The notes beneath the pieces are model-generated. The model searched no databases. It saw nothing but the letters and a program-made list of their open reading frames with translations, and was not told the origin of the DNA. Made by a program: the position numbers and the translations under genes. Below, in pieces: positions 29,918-40,608 of a stretch of 64,000 nucleotides of DNA. Position 1 is the stretch's first letter. Every line of letters starts with the position of its first letter. Source of the stretch: Solwaraspora sp. WMMD406 (GTDB taxonomy: Bacteria > Actinomycetota > Actinomycetes > Mycobacteriales > Micromonosporaceae); assembly GCF_029626025.1 (NCBI RefSeq), contig NZ_JARUBF010000001.1:7038001-7102000 (forward strand). The letters run 5' to 3'.

Positions 29918-30248
29918 CGCCGTCGACCGCACCCAGATCGACATCACCACAGCCCGACTGGTCGAAGCCATGGTCATCGGCTTCGCCCGCCAGAACGCCA
30001 TGATGCGCCAACTCGACGTCCGCCAGGACCGCCTCGAAACCACCATCGCCGCGTTGACCGAAACCACACACGGCACCGCCACCCGCGTCGAAGAGACAGC
30101 CGCCCGCGTCCACGCCACACAGACCCACCTCGCCCACCTCAGCCAACGGGTAGCCGAACTGGAAAACGCCAGCGGACACCACACCCACCACCATCCCGGC
30201 GGGCACGCCCCGCGACCAAGCTTCCTGCCACCCGACACCGGGTCGTAG
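29918..30248 (+). pseudogene. 3' remnant of a coiled-coil protein gene cut by the IS
   Basis: After the IS end the frame reads RTQIDITTARLVEAMVIGFARQ, then a heptad-rich helix (LDVRQDRLETTIAALTETTH ... THLAHLSQRVAELENA) and a histidine-rich tail. The open frame continues back into the IS, where it is antisense or out of frame to real IS features, so the 5' end is missing. A start at the internal Met (MVIGFARQNAMMRQ) could still give about 90 residues. Function unknown. Confidence 0.45.
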
Positions 30249-30544
30249 GAAGGCCAGACCACGGCCGGTCACGACACACCACGACCAGCCACGGCAGGTC
30301 TCGGCTGGGCAAGGCCGGGCAAGGCCGGTCTCGGCTCACCGCGGCACGCCTCGGCTCGACAGGCCAGGTCACGGCTTATCAGGGAAGCCCTGGGGCGCGA
30401 CACGCCCCCGCGCATCGCGCCCCAGGCATCGACACCACCCCACCCCGACAGCGCGGACACCGACACACCGACCCGCGCGGCGACCACCCGCACCAACACA
30501 ACCGGCACGGGCCCTACCACACCCAGCCAGGAGGGAGCACCAAC
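30249..30544. repeat. GC-rich short-repeat interval
   Basis: About 296 bp without a convincing gene. Between roughly 30255 and 30380 short motifs recur: AAGGCCGG twice in tandem, TCTCGGCT twice, and several CACGGC variants. The right end carries a strong AGGAGGGAG ribosome binding site for a GTG at 30545. Confidence 0.4.
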
Positions 30545-30575
30545 GTGACCACCCCACCGCACCCCGACACCACGA

Positions 30576-30800
30576 GTGCGCCCCTCGGCGAACCCCACCC
30601 CCGTCGCCGACGCCATCCTCGCCGCCCACACCCCCGACGACACCCACATGTGCGCGCAATGCCAATACGAAGGACGACTCGTCCCACACCCCTGCGCCCA
30701 CCGCCGATGGGCCGACGCCGTCAACCGCACCACACCCACCCGCGACACCCTCATCGTCCTCGGACTCCTCCACACCCCCGACCAGCCACCGCACGGGTAG
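30576..30800 (+). CDS. Small Cys/His-rich hypothetical protein, possibly frameshifted at the 5' end
   Basis: The frame from GTG 30576 gives 74 residues, RPSANPTPVADAILAAHTPD, with CAQCQYEG and HPCAH, a CxxC...C/H arrangement suggesting metal binding. The good ribosome binding site, however, belongs to GTG 30545 (VTTPPHPDTTSAPLG), which is in a different frame; the natural reading would need a one-base shift near 30585. So this is either a broken gene or a shorter one using a weak start. Function unknown. Confidence 0.4.
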   Translation: MRPSANPTPVADAILAAHTPDDTHMCAQCQYEGRLVPHPCAHRRWADAVNRTTPTRDTLIVLGLLHTPDQPPHG

Positions 30801-30924
30801 GCCCACCGCACCCCACCAACCCGCCCCGACAAATCCCGTTGACACCCCCTGGCGCCCATGGCACGGCGGCCGCCGCAGGCCCGACCCGACCCGCCAGCCA
30901 GGGCCACCACCAGAAAGACCCGCC

Positions 30925-31398
30925 ATGGCCGAGCAATACCTCCTGATCAGCGCCGCCACCGCCACCCCGACACACGTGCTCGACATCCTCCGGCCGCTCC
31001 TCGACGCCATCCCCGTCGAGATCGGACTCGCCAACCAACGCCGCCGCCTCACCGTGCACGCCTGGCACGTCGACCACCCCGACGACCTCGAAACCGCCAA
31101 CACCCACCACATCCCCGACGCCCACGTCATGGCGGTCATCCGCTACAGCCCCACCACCAGCAGCTGCCCACCCGACGACCCCCACGGCGACAACATGCGA
31201 CGCGACATCATCACCGCCGCCCTCACACTCATCCACACCACCACCGCCGACGCCGTCCTCACCGCCGACGACACCGTCGTACTCCGCAACCGACAACCAG
31301 ACGGCATCACCCTCAACACCACCTGGCCCGGCTGGACCGACATCCCCACCCTCACACCAATCTCCACCCAGCACCCCCGAGTCGCGGAACGCCGCTGA
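30925..31398 (+). CDS. Hypothetical protein, SitI3-like appearance
   Basis: 157 residues, MAEQYLLISAATATPTHVLD. The second half (DIITAALTLIHTTTADAVLTADDTVVLRNRQPDGITLN) resembles the alternating pattern of SitI3-type immunity proteins as I recall them; this is inference from memory, not a database match. No signal peptide or membrane helix. No toxin-like partner is visible beside it. The neighbouring genes are small hypotheticals on the same strand. Confidence 0.5.
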   Translation: MAEQYLLISAATATPTHVLDILRPLLDAIPVEIGLANQRRRLTVHAWHVDHPDDLETANTHHIPDAHVMAVIRYSPTTSSCPPDDPHGDNMRRDIITAALTLIHTTTADAVLTADDTVVLRNRQPDGITLNTTWPGWTDIPTLTPISTQHPRVAERR

Positions 31399-31601
31399 CC
31401 CGCCACGACAACCCCATCCCCGCCATCCCCACCAGATAGGACCCCGGAGACGTGATCAGATCGTCGCGCACCTCAACCCGAGCGCCCTTGGCGGCATCCC
31501 ACCCCGGATCAGACCAGTGCCACCGCCCACGCACGCAGCTCATCACTCCCGCAGGTCCGGGCGGGACCACCCCGCTCAGCAGCCACAACGGAAGCCCGCC
31601 C

Positions 31602-31781
31602 ATGACCATCTCTGCCGCCGCCGTCGGCATCATCGCAATCGCCATCGCCATACTCCACACCGGAAACAGCGTGACCTGGGCATACACCAAATACCGCGCC
31701 AGGCGGCTACTCACCACCGGACTCCTCATCCTCATCGCCGTCGCCATCCTGTGCCACCACACCGGCGACGGACCCGAATGA
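31602..31781 (+). CDS. Small membrane protein, unknown function
   Basis: 59 residues from ATG 31602, about nine bases after GGAAG: MTISAAAVGIIAIAIAILHT, a loop, then a second helix LLTTGLLILIAVAIL. Two transmembrane segments with a basic loop (YTKYRARR) between them. A longer in-frame start at 31452 would add a low-complexity region and is less likely. Family not recognised. Confidence 0.5.
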   Translation: MTISAAAVGIIAIAIAILHTGNSVTWAYTKYRARRLLTTGLLILIAVAILCHHTGDGPE

Positions 31782-32142
31782 ACAGACCTACACCGACACG
31801 ACAACCCACCGCTCTCGATCGCACCACCGACCAGCCCTGGGCGATCGCAACACCACACAACTCCCCAGACGCCCGCCCGAACCACCACACCCAACCTGGG
31901 AGCACCGGCCTCAGCACCGGACTTGCGGTAGCTCCCCCATCCACCCGCTGGATACTCCACACCCACCCTGCCCCAGGAACGCGACAGCCGCCGGCAACCC
32001 GCCCGATATGCTTCGTCCGGGCGGGCGGCGCGGCACCATCTCCATGTCGATCTCCCGCAAGAGTCGACCGCGCCGCCTGCACACCTCTAGGAACGCCAGA
32101 CGTTCGCTGACGCGCTGGTGTCGAGTCGCACCGGATGTCAAC
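31782..32142. other. Non-coding interval before array II-A
   Basis: About 360 bp with no supported gene on either strand. TGTCAAC (32136-32142) directly touches the degenerate terminal repeat of array II-A. Confidence 0.4.
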
Positions 32143-35100
32143 GGTCTCCCCCGGTGTGCGGGGACGACTCGTGGACCAGCTGCCCCCGGTCACGGCAGGC
32201 CGGAAGACCCCCGCGCGGGCGGGGACGACTGCGCCATGACCTGCATGCCGGCGTTGTAGCCCGGAAGACCCCCGCGCGGGCGGGGACGACGGCTACGGGC
32301 AGCGTCAGGCGGAGCAAGAAGTGGGAAGACCCCCGCGCGGGCGGGGACGACCGACCGGCCACCAATCGAAACGATCCTTGAGCAGGAAGACCCCCGCGCG
32401 GGCGGGGACGACGTGAGGGTTCGAAGCTGCACCCGGGCCGGGCGCGGAAGACCCCGCGCGGGCGGGGACGACCCCGGCCACCGCCACCCTTGCAGCTCGG
32501 TGGAGGGAAGACCCCCGCGCGGGCGGGGACGACGCGTGCCGAATGCCGTCGAACGCCAGGTAGTGCGGAAGACCCCCGCGCGGGCGGGGACGACCCGGTG
32601 GGCTGGACATACCACGTGTCGACCCGGGGAAGACCCCCGCGCGGGCGGGGACGACGCCGATGGTGAGGGCTTGTTGAAGGGCTTGGGCGGAAGACCCCCG
32701 CGCGGGCGGGGACGACGGCGGCAAAAGCACGGCTGACCTGGTCTTTCAGGGAAGACCCCCGCGCGGGCGGGGACGACCTCCGCAACGGCCTCGTCGGCCG
32801 GGCCGCGGGCGGAAGACCCCCGCGCGGGCGGGGACGACGAGCAGGCGACGGTGCGCGGCGGGCACCGCGAAGGAAGACCCCCCGCGCGGGCGGGGACGAC
32901 TCCTGGTTGCGGCGGCGGCGCTGGTCGCTGCGCGGAAGACCCCCGCGCGGGCGGGGACGACCCCGCACCCGCCACGACCAGCGGTTATGGGCTCGGAAGA
33001 CCCCCGCGCGGGCGGGGACGACCAGGCGGTCAGGTCGTCGGCCATGTGCTGGCTGGGAAGACCCCCGCGCGGGCGGGGACGACCGACCTCGGGGTTCGGG
33101 ACCGCTACGCTGTTCGGGAAGACCCCCGCGCGGGCGGGGACGACGACGGCGAAGCCCAGCGGCCCGGAGCTGACCAGGGAAGACCCCCGCGCGGGCGGGG
33201 ACGACGTGGCGCAGTTCGTCGCGGATGTTCGGCACCCAGGAAGACCCCCGCGCGGGCGGGGACGACACCCAGCAGATCCCCGTCGCTCGACGCCTCGAAG
33301 GAAGACCCCCGCGCGGGCGGGGACGACCGGTACGAGGACGTGGATTTCAGCCTGGACGAGGGAAGACCCCCGCGCGGGCGGGGACGACATCCGTTCGATG
33401 GTGGTCAGTGTGACGCTGTCGGGAAGACCCCCGCGCGGGCGGGGACGACCGTTGCCGCAGGTGGGGCAGACCAAAATCGGCAGGAAGACCCCCGCGCGGG
33501 CGGGGACGACCCGCAGCGGATCGCCGACGCCGAGGCGAGGGGAGGAAGACCCCCGCGCGGGCGGGGACGACGTCAGCGGCTCCATCGACCTCGAGGACGC
33601 CCGGGGAAGACCCCCGGCGCGGGCGGGGACGACTCCGACCGTGGCCTCCAAGCTTGCCGTCCGCTGGGAAGACCCCCGCGCGGGCGGGGACGACTTGCCC
33701 GGTGAGAGCGGCGCGAATGGAAGACCCCCGCGCGGGCGGGGACGACCGACCAGACGTAGGCGGCGATCGACCGAGGAGCGGAAGACCCCCGCGCGGGCGG
33801 GGGGACAGCGGTCCGAGGACGCGTATCCCGCCAGCAGCCAGGAAGACCCCCGCGCGGGCGGGGACGACGGGCTGAGCGGGTGACTGTCCGGCCCGGACGC
33901 GGGAAGACCCCCGCGCGGGCGGGACGACCGGGTGCTGATCAGCGCCGGGCTGGACTGGTCCGGAAGACCCCCGCGCGGGCGGGGACGACCCGGCGCCGGA
34001 CCGCAGGGCCTGCAACATGGTCGGAAGACCCCCGCGCGGGCGGGGACGACTCCCACCGGGTCGCCACGCCGCCGCGCCAGTAGGGAAGACCCCCGCGCGG
34101 GCGGGGACGACCTTGGCTCCACCGCGCTCCACACATGGCGGAAGGGAAGAGCCCCGCGCGGGCGGGGACGACTAAATCCACACCTCGGCGATCGGCGCGC
34201 TGGCGGGAAGACCCCCGCGCGGGCGGGGACGACGGCGTCTCGCCGCAGATGCAGCAGGGCGACGAGGGAAGACCCCCGCGCGGGCGGGGACGACTTGACG
34301 AGTCGGCGGGCCTGGTCTGCGGGCGGCGGAAGACCCCCGCGCGGGCGGGGACGACGTTCCGCCGGATCGGGTGCCGGTAAGAGCGTTCGGAAGACCCCGC
34401 GCGGGCGGGGACGACACCGCCTCGGCGTAGCCGGGCGCGCCGGCGTACGGAAGACCCCCGCGCGGGCGGGGACGACCCCGAGGGCATGGCCCCGACCGGC
34501 AAGAGGACGGGAAGACCCCCGCGCGGGCGGGGACGACTAGGTGCGCCTGGTGAGTTTCCGGACGCTGGCGGGAAGACCCCCGCGCGGGCGGGGACGACGT
34601 GCGAGGGTGTACGGCGCGGTCCGTGAACGCCGGAAGACCCCCGCGCGGGCGGGGACGACTCCCTCGAGGCGCGGACGAGCAGCATGGCGGCGGGAAGACC
34701 CCCGCGCGGGCGGGGACGACCCGTCCATGATGGCAATCGGCCAGGGTGGACAGGGAAGACCCCCGCGCGGGCGGGGACGACGGTGTACAGCCACCTGCGG
34801 CCGTTGATGTGGCCGGAAGACCCCCGCGCGGGCGGGGACGACCCCGCCCCGGTCGGCAGCACCACCGCCGGGCGCGGAAGACCCCCGCGCGGGCGGGGAC
34901 GACGGCGTCGGCGTAGGCAGGGGGTGGCCAGGCGCCGGAAGACCCCCGCGCGGGCGGGGACGACCGGACCTGTCCGGCGCTGACCGCGTCGAGCAGCGGA
35001 AGACCCCCGCGCGGGCGGGGACGACCCGACGCACGCCGAGTGGTCACCCGTGACGTGCGGAAGACCCCCGCGCGGGCGGGGACGACGAGCCAGTCGGCGG

Positions 35101-37649
35101 TGATGGCGGCGTTGGTGACGGAAGACCCCCGCGCGGGCGGGGACGACGTGGCGGGTACGGCGGCGATCAGGTCGCCGATGGGAAGACCCCCGCGCGGGCG
35201 GGGACGACTGCCGGGTGTCTCCGGCGAACGTGAGGGTGACGGGAAGACCCCCGCGCGGGCGGGGACGACCGATCGGGGTCGTACTGGCCCTTGATCTCAG
35301 GCGGAAGACCCCCGCGCGGGCGGGGACGACGACCGGGTCCTGGCCGACATCGACGCCGCCTCAGGAAGACCCCCGCGCGGGCGGGGACGACCCGAGCGCC
35401 ACCGACGACGCAGCCGCGGCGACGGGAAGACCCCCGCGCGGGCGGGGACGACCGTGCCCCGGATTGGCGCGAGCACCCCGGTCGCGGAAGACCCCCGCGC
35501 GGGCGGGGACGACGTCCCGGCTGACCTTGCCCAGCGAAACACCCCAGGAAGACCCCCGCGCGGGCGGGGACGACGACCTGGCCCTCGGGCGCGACGTCGC
35601 CCCACTGGGAAGACCCCCGCGCGGGCGGGGACGACGCTGGCGGCGATGAGATGAAGCCCAGTGTCGTCGGAAGACCCCCGCGCGGGCGGGGACGACCTCA
35701 ACCAGCTCGGCACCGAACAGCTGCAGCAGGGAAGACCCCCGCGCGGGCGGGGACGACCGCGAGCGAGATCGTCCGCCTGCACTGGGGCGGGGAAGACCCC
35801 CGCGCGGGCGGGGACGACTACTCCACCCGGTACAGCAGCTGCGGGTTCATGGGAAGACCCCCGCGCGGGCGGGGACGACCGGGCGGCGATCGAGCGCATG
35901 GGCTGGGCCGAGGGAAGACCCCCGCGCGGGCGGGGACGACGACCCGCGGTTCTTCGAACTTCCGGGTCGGATGCGGAAGACCCCCGCGCGGGCGGGGACG
36001 ACTGGGTGGTGGCGTCCGGCCGCTGCAACCACGCCGGAAGACCCCCGCGCGGGCGGGGACGACCCGCTGGTGGATCGGTTGCTGGCCAGTCCGGTGGGAA
36101 GACCCCCGCGCGGGCGGGGACGACGGGCGCGGCCGACGCGTCAAGTTCCGCGATGAGGGAAGACCCCCGCGCGGGCGGGGACGACGTCGAGCTGTGGGAG
36201 GACGACGCCGGGAACCTGGGAAGACCCCCGCGCGGGCGGGGACGACCGCAACGGTTCCAAGATCATCATCTGTTCCTGGGGAAGACCCCCGCGCGGGCGG
36301 GGACGACTTCAGCAGCTCGTTGATGGTTTTCGCGTTGACCGGAAGACCCCCGCGCGGGCGGGGACGACGTTGCTGCCCCGGTGTTGGGGGCATTCGGTGG
36401 TGGAAGACCCCCGCGCGGGCGGGGACGACGGCCAGCCCTCATCCGGTGGCGTGCCGGTGCCGGGAAGACCCCCGCGCGGGCGGGGACGACACCACGTGGG
36501 TTGGGAGGGGCACACCTCGGAGCGGAAGACCCCCGCGCGGGCGGGGACGACCGTCGAAGGCTGGCCGTACACGACGATCGAGCGGGAAGACCCCCGCGCG
36601 GGCGGGGACGACTCGGTGACCGCAAGGCCCGGGTTCACACGGTCAGGAAGACCCCCGCGCGGGCGGGGACGACTCTCCCGCCTCCGGGGTGTCCGACGGA
36701 TCCACCGGAAGACCCCCGCGCGGGCGGGGACGACGTCGCCATGAGCGTGGCCGACACCCTCAATGACGGAAGACCCCCGCGCGGGCGGGGACGACGGCGA
36801 GACTGCCGCTGAGGTTGAGCTACCGGAGGGAAGACCCCCGCGCGGGCGGGGACGACCTGTAGAGCCCCGACTGGCGGGCGTCCATCCTGGGAAGACCCCC
36901 GCGCGGGCGGGGACGACGATTGTCATCGCTCACGATTTCACCTCCTACTGGGAAGACCCCCGCGCGGGCGGGGACGACCACCACCCCGCACCTGCCCCAG
37001 CCATCGCCGGGGGAAGACCCCCGCGCGGGCGGGGACGACGACCCGCCGGAGGTGTCGAACTGCCGGATCCGGGGAAGACCCCCGCGCGGGCGGGGACGAC
37101 GACCCGGTCGGTGACCCCGACCGGTCGATCGAGGGAAGACCCCCGCGCGGGCGGGGACGACAGGCACACAGCCCGGTTGGCCTTGGCCGTCCGGGGAAGA
37201 CCCCCGCGCGGGCGGGGACGACAGCACGACCTGGCGGCCGCGTTCGATCTCCGCGGGAAGACCCCCGCGCGGGCGGGGACGACTCATGGTCGACCTGAGA
37301 GGCATCCCCCGCGAGGGGAAGACCCCCGCGCGGGCGGGGACGACACCGGCCCGCACCGGCCGTCGCACATCAGGAGGGGAAGACCCCCGCGCGGGCGGGG
37401 ACGACGTCAGGCCGTCCGCCGTGCACGTCTTCGTCTCGGGAAGACCCCCGCGCGGGCGGGGACGACAGCCGTGAGCGCCGATGCTGTTCTTGTCGACCGG
37501 GAAGACCCCCGCGCGGGCGGGGACGACCCCGGGAGTCGTCGATCACCATGGCCCGCGTCGGGAAGACCCCCGCGCGGGCGGGGACGACCGGTTCGTAGGT
37601 GGCGATCGCCTCGGCGTTGGGGGAAGACCCCCGCGCGGGCGGGGACGAC
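32143..37649 (-). CRISPR. CRISPR array II-A (type I-E system 2), about 90 repeats
   Basis: On the minus strand the repeat is 28 nt, beginning GTCGTCCCCGCCCGCG and ending GGGGGTCTTCC, with 32-33-nt spacers. From 32202 to 37622 the spacing fits about 89 steps, so about 90 full repeats, plus a degenerate 26-nt terminal repeat at 32143-32168 exactly one spacer (33 nt) away. Single-base variants and 27-nt repeats occur, for example near 32447, 33781 and 33901. The base after the repeat is mixed (mostly G or C). The leader-proximal end is at 37649, beside cas2. The array is uninterrupted by insertions. Confidence 0.98.
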
Positions 37650-37756
37650 ACTTGTTGACCTGGGCTTTTAGGAGGCTGTCTGGCTGTTTTGATTCGGTTG
37701 GAAGTTGTTCCTGGTCGCTGTGGGTCGGAGTTGGCGGATGTTCAGATGCTGCTCGC
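37650..37756 (-). promoter_or_regulatory. Leader of array II-A
   Basis: 107 bp between the cas2 stop and the first repeat, richer in A/T than its neighbours (minus strand: GAATCAAAACAGCC, CTCCTAAAAGCC). It ends CAGGTCAACAAGT (37650-37662) at the repeat, the motif shared with the other leaders. Confidence 0.75.
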
Positions 37757-38050
37757 TCACGTAGGGGACGTTGGTCTGCGGTTTCGGGCTGTGAGGATGA
37801 GTCCGTCGAGGTCGACTGGGTGCCAGCGGTCTCGTCCGGCGGTTCGGATGGCCCATCCTTGTTCGTTTTGGGCGGGTTCAGCCATGATGGCTTGGCCGTC
37901 GCCGACGCGGTCGGTTAGGAGGTTCCAGAGGCGGTCGCGGACGCGGGCGCTGGGGTTACCGACGAAGACTCCTGCGGTGACTTCGATCATCCAGCGGGTG
38001 AGGTGGCCGCGTAGTCCTTCGGCGGTGGCGATGAGGACGATGACGGTCAA
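37757..38050 (-). CDS. cas2: Cas2 (type I-E), system 2
   Basis: 97 residues from TTG 38050, overlapping the cas1 stop as TTGA: (M)TVIVLIATAEGLRGHLTRWMIEVTAGVFVG, then RVRDRLWNLLTD and QGWAIRTAGRDR. This is the compact I-E Cas2 fold. It is shorter at the C-terminus than the system 1 protein and leaves a 107-bp leader before array II-A. Partner of the adjacent Cas1. Confidence 0.93.
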   Translation of the reverse strand: MTVIVLIATAEGLRGHLTRWMIEVTAGVFVGNPSARVRDRLWNLLTDRVGDGQAIMAEPAQNEQGWAIRTAGRDRWHPVDLDGLILTARNRRPTSPT

Positions 38051-39039
38051 AAGTCCACCTTGATGTCGTCGGTGGGTGGTCCGGTGACGGCGATGAAGTC
38101 GTGTTCGGTGAGGCTGTCGGCGTAGTCGGTGGCCCAGTTGATGCCGCCGGGTACGGAGCCGAGTTGGTCGTCCCAGAGTTCGTGGGGGTCGTCGTCGGTG
38201 AGTTGGTGGCCGTCTTCGAGGAAGAGGGTCTTGATGTCGTGGACGATCCGGGTCATGAGTTTGCCGTCTCTGACTCGGTCTCGGAAGGCGGTGCGGGCGT
38301 CTCGTTCGGTGGTGAGGTGTTTGGCGGCGAGGTCGAAGGCGATGGGGATGGTGTAGTCGGCTTTGTAGAGGTCTGCGATGTCGAGCACGAAGGAGGTGGC
38401 GCCGCCGGTGTGGATGAATCCGAGGGCGGGGCTGGCGCCGAGACCGACGATGGCCGCGTGGCAGATGCCGTATAGGCAGCTGTGCGCGGCGGAGAGGAGT
38501 CGGTTGACGTCGTCGCCGGCGTCGAAGGGTTGGCCGGGTTTGTAGATTCGTCCGTCCCAGGTGACGCCGGTGCGGGTGGAGTGTTCGCGGTAGAGTTTTT
38601 TGATGCGGGCGCCTTCGCGTCCGCGGAGTTGTTGCATGGTGGCGGTGCTGACGTCTTCGCCGGGGAACCGCATGGCGTACATGCGGCGGGCGACGGAGAG
38701 TCGTTCCTTGGTGCGGGTGACGAGGTAGGCCTGTCTGAGGAGGAGTTCGCCGCTGCGGCTGGGGCCGAGTCCGTTGGCGTAGAAGCGGACGCCGTACTCG
38801 CCGACCCAGCAGATCGCGGTGCCGGAGTCGGCGAGGAGGCGTACGGCGGCGTTGGTGATGCGGGTGCCGGGGCCGAGGAGCAGGGTGGCGACCATGGCGG
38901 CGGGGACGCGGATGGTGCGTTCGCGGTTGACCAGGACGACGGCGTTGTCGTCGCGGTCGACGTGGCATCGGTCGACGTAGACGGAGGACAGCCGGTCGCT
39001 GACGCGGTGCAGGTCCTGCGGGTTCGCGAGCCACCACAT
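38047..39039 (-). CDS. cas1: Cas1 integrase (type I-E), system 2
   Basis: 330 residues from ATG 39039, MWWLANPQDLHRVSDRLSSV. The active site appears intact: Glu142 in RGREGAR, His210 in GFIHTGG and Asp223 in LDIADLYKAD. It is clearly homologous to but divergent from the system 1 Cas1, so this is not a recent duplication of the locus. It begins one base after the cas6e stop and overlaps cas2 by four bases. Confidence 0.95.
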   Translation of the reverse strand: MWWLANPQDLHRVSDRLSSVYVDRCHVDRDDNAVVLVNRERTIRVPAAMVATLLLGPGTRITNAAVRLLADSGTAICWVGEYGVRFYANGLGPSRSGELLLRQAYLVTRTKERLSVARRMYAMRFPGEDVSTATMQQLRGREGARIKKLYREHSTRTGVTWDGRIYKPGQPFDAGDDVNRLLSAAHSCLYGICHAAIVGLGASPALGFIHTGGATSFVLDIADLYKADYTIPIAFDLAAKHLTTERDARTAFRDRVRDGKLMTRIVHDIKTLFLEDGHQLTDDDPHELWDDQLGSVPGGINWATDYADSLTEHDFIAVTGPPTDDIKVDF

Positions 39040-39040
39040 G

Positions 39041-39781
39041 TCAGGCTCCCCGGTGGATGGGGTGTGGTGGTGCGAGGGTGATCAGGCCGAGTCCGTAGGC
39101 CTTGCCGGGGCCGACGCCGTCGAGCAGGCTGCGGCGGGCCGTCGGTGGGTCGATGATCTCGATGAGGCCTTCGAAGGTGCCGGTTTCCAGGGTGACGTGG
39201 CGGGTGTGTTCGTCGTCGCGTTTTTTGAAGCTGAGTCGTTGTCGGGCGACGAGGTTGGCGGTGGGGCCGTGGTCGCCGGTGAGTGGGCGGAAGCCCCACC
39301 GTTCGAGGCGGTCGTGGAGCCAGGTGAGTTGGTGGCCGGCGGTGCGGTGGGGCATCCGGAGGCCTCGTGGTTTCTTGTCGTCTTTGAGGTCGGCGGCGAG
39401 CCTGTCCTGTTGTGTCTGGGATGGCTTCACGGGTTTTTTGGTGGAGCCGACGGTGTTGGCGTGGAGCCGGAAGGCGAACTGTCGGCCGAGGGTGATCTGG
39501 TCGAGTAGCGGCTGGTAGGCCTTCACCGTGGCTTGTGGGTCGTCGGAGGCCGGCCAGCCGGCTTGTTCGATGAGGTGTTCCCACGACGGTCGGGATGCGG
39601 TGAGCACGAGCAGGCCGAGGCGGTGGCGGTCGGCGGTTTCCAGGCGCCACAGGACCCGTTCGGTGACGGGTTGTCGGCTGAGTCCGCCGAGGATCGCGGC
39701 GTGCAGCGCCTGGCGGTTGCGCACGAAGCTCTGGGTTCGGGTCCGGAGGGGGTTGAGCCAGATCCGGGACAGGTAGGTCAT
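39041..39781 (-). CDS. cas6e: Cas6e crRNA endoribonuclease, system 2
   Basis: 246 residues from ATG 39781, overlapping the cas5e stop (ATGA). MTYLSRIWLNPLRTRTQSFV, the histidine in RQALHAAILGGL as the likely catalytic residue, and a C-terminal glycine-rich loop GVGPGKAYGLGLITLAP. It is about 40 residues longer than the system 1 enzyme, with a lysine-rich insert (STKKPVKPSQTQQDRL). It should process the GC-rich system 2 repeats; the two repeat stems differ in sequence, so each Cas6e is probably matched to its own arrays. Confidence 0.94.
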   Translation of the reverse strand: MTYLSRIWLNPLRTRTQSFVRNRQALHAAILGGLSRQPVTERVLWRLETADRHRLGLLVLTASRPSWEHLIEQAGWPASDDPQATVKAYQPLLDQITLGRQFAFRLHANTVGSTKKPVKPSQTQQDRLAADLKDDKKPRGLRMPHRTAGHQLTWLHDRLERWGFRPLTGDHGPTANLVARQRLSFKKRDDEHTRHVTLETGTFEGLIEIIDPPTARRSLLDGVGPGKAYGLGLITLAPPHPIHRGA

Positions 39782-40608
39782 AGGTCACCGCCCAGTAGCG
39801 CGAACGGGTCGTGGTCGTGGTTGTTGTCGGTGTCGGCCGGTGGCGGGGTGTGATCGTCGGGGGTGAGGTCGACCCAGTCCTGGCGGACGCGGCGGGAGGT
39901 GAAGGCGCGGTGGTGGGGGTCGAAGCTGGTGGGGACGTCGTCGCGGACGTCGTCGCCGTGCGGGTCGTCGAGGGTCACGGGCAGGATGGTGCGGGACGCG
40001 CGGTGGCGGAGCCTGACTTTCCACGCGTCACCGGCCGCCCAGGGCACCCGGGTGAGGACGTCGAGCAGGCTGGTGCCGGGCCACAGCGCGTACGGGTCGT
40101 CCGGTGACGGCCGCAGTATCAGTGGCTGGGTGGGTGGGCACGCGCGGCGGCCCAGGCAGAGCGGGAACTCGGGGCTGCGCAGCGCGTCGCGTAGGTTTTC
40201 CAGCACGTCGCGGGGGCCGCTGACGGCGGCGACGAAGACAGCGTCCTGCAGGTAGTAGCGGTGGGTGACGTGGGTCCACTTCTGCGGCGACGTGGTTTTC
40301 TGGACGCCTTTGGCGTTGACTGCTGCCGACGGCAGCGGCCGGCCGCGCAGGTCGCTGACGGTGTGGTAGTCCCGCAGGGTCGAGCCGGGCTGGTCGACGC
40401 GGATGCCGAACGACAGACGCAGCAGGTCCTCGATGGGGTCCTGACGCCGTCTGCCCTGAGCGGCGGCGATCAGGCCGATGATGCCGCTCTTGGTCGGCTC
40501 AGGTCGGGTGTCTCGGCGGTTGAACTGGCTGTGGCCGCCCCAGGACTGCAGGGGTCCGGCGAGTCTGAGGACCAGGCACCAGCCGGAGAAGTCGGACGGT
40601 TCGCTCAT
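39778..40608 (-). CDS. cas5e: Cas5e Cascade subunit, system 2
   Basis: 276 residues from ATG 40608 (MSEPSDFSGWCLVLRLAGPLQSWGG), overlapping the cas7e stop as ATGA. The LRLAGPLQSWG signature and PTKSGIIGLIAAAQGRRR are diagnostic. THRYYLQDAVFVAAV matches the corresponding system 1 segment. An acidic, histidine-containing tail (DTDNNHDHDPF) is specific to this copy. The in-frame upstream extension to 40764 is a histidine/arginine-rich shadow and was rejected. Confidence 0.95.
   Translation of the reverse strand: MSEPSDFSGWCLVLRLAGPLQSWGGHSQFNRRDTRPEPTKSGIIGLIAAAQGRRRQDPIEDLLRLSFGIRVDQPGSTLRDYHTVSDLRGRPLPSAAVNAKGVQKTTSPQKWTHVTHRYYLQDAVFVAAVSGPRDVLENLRDALRSPEFPLCLGRRACPPTQPLILRPSPDDPYALWPGTSLLDVLTRVPWAAGDAWKVRLRHRASRTILPVTLDDPHGDDVRDDVPTSFDPHHRAFTSRRVRQDWVDLTPDDHTPPPADTDNNHDHDPFALLGGDL

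Noticed and set aside
32138-37671. Frames of 200-460 codons through array II-A
   Set aside because: All consist of RPPRGRG/ARAGTT repeats dictated by the 28-nt repeat.
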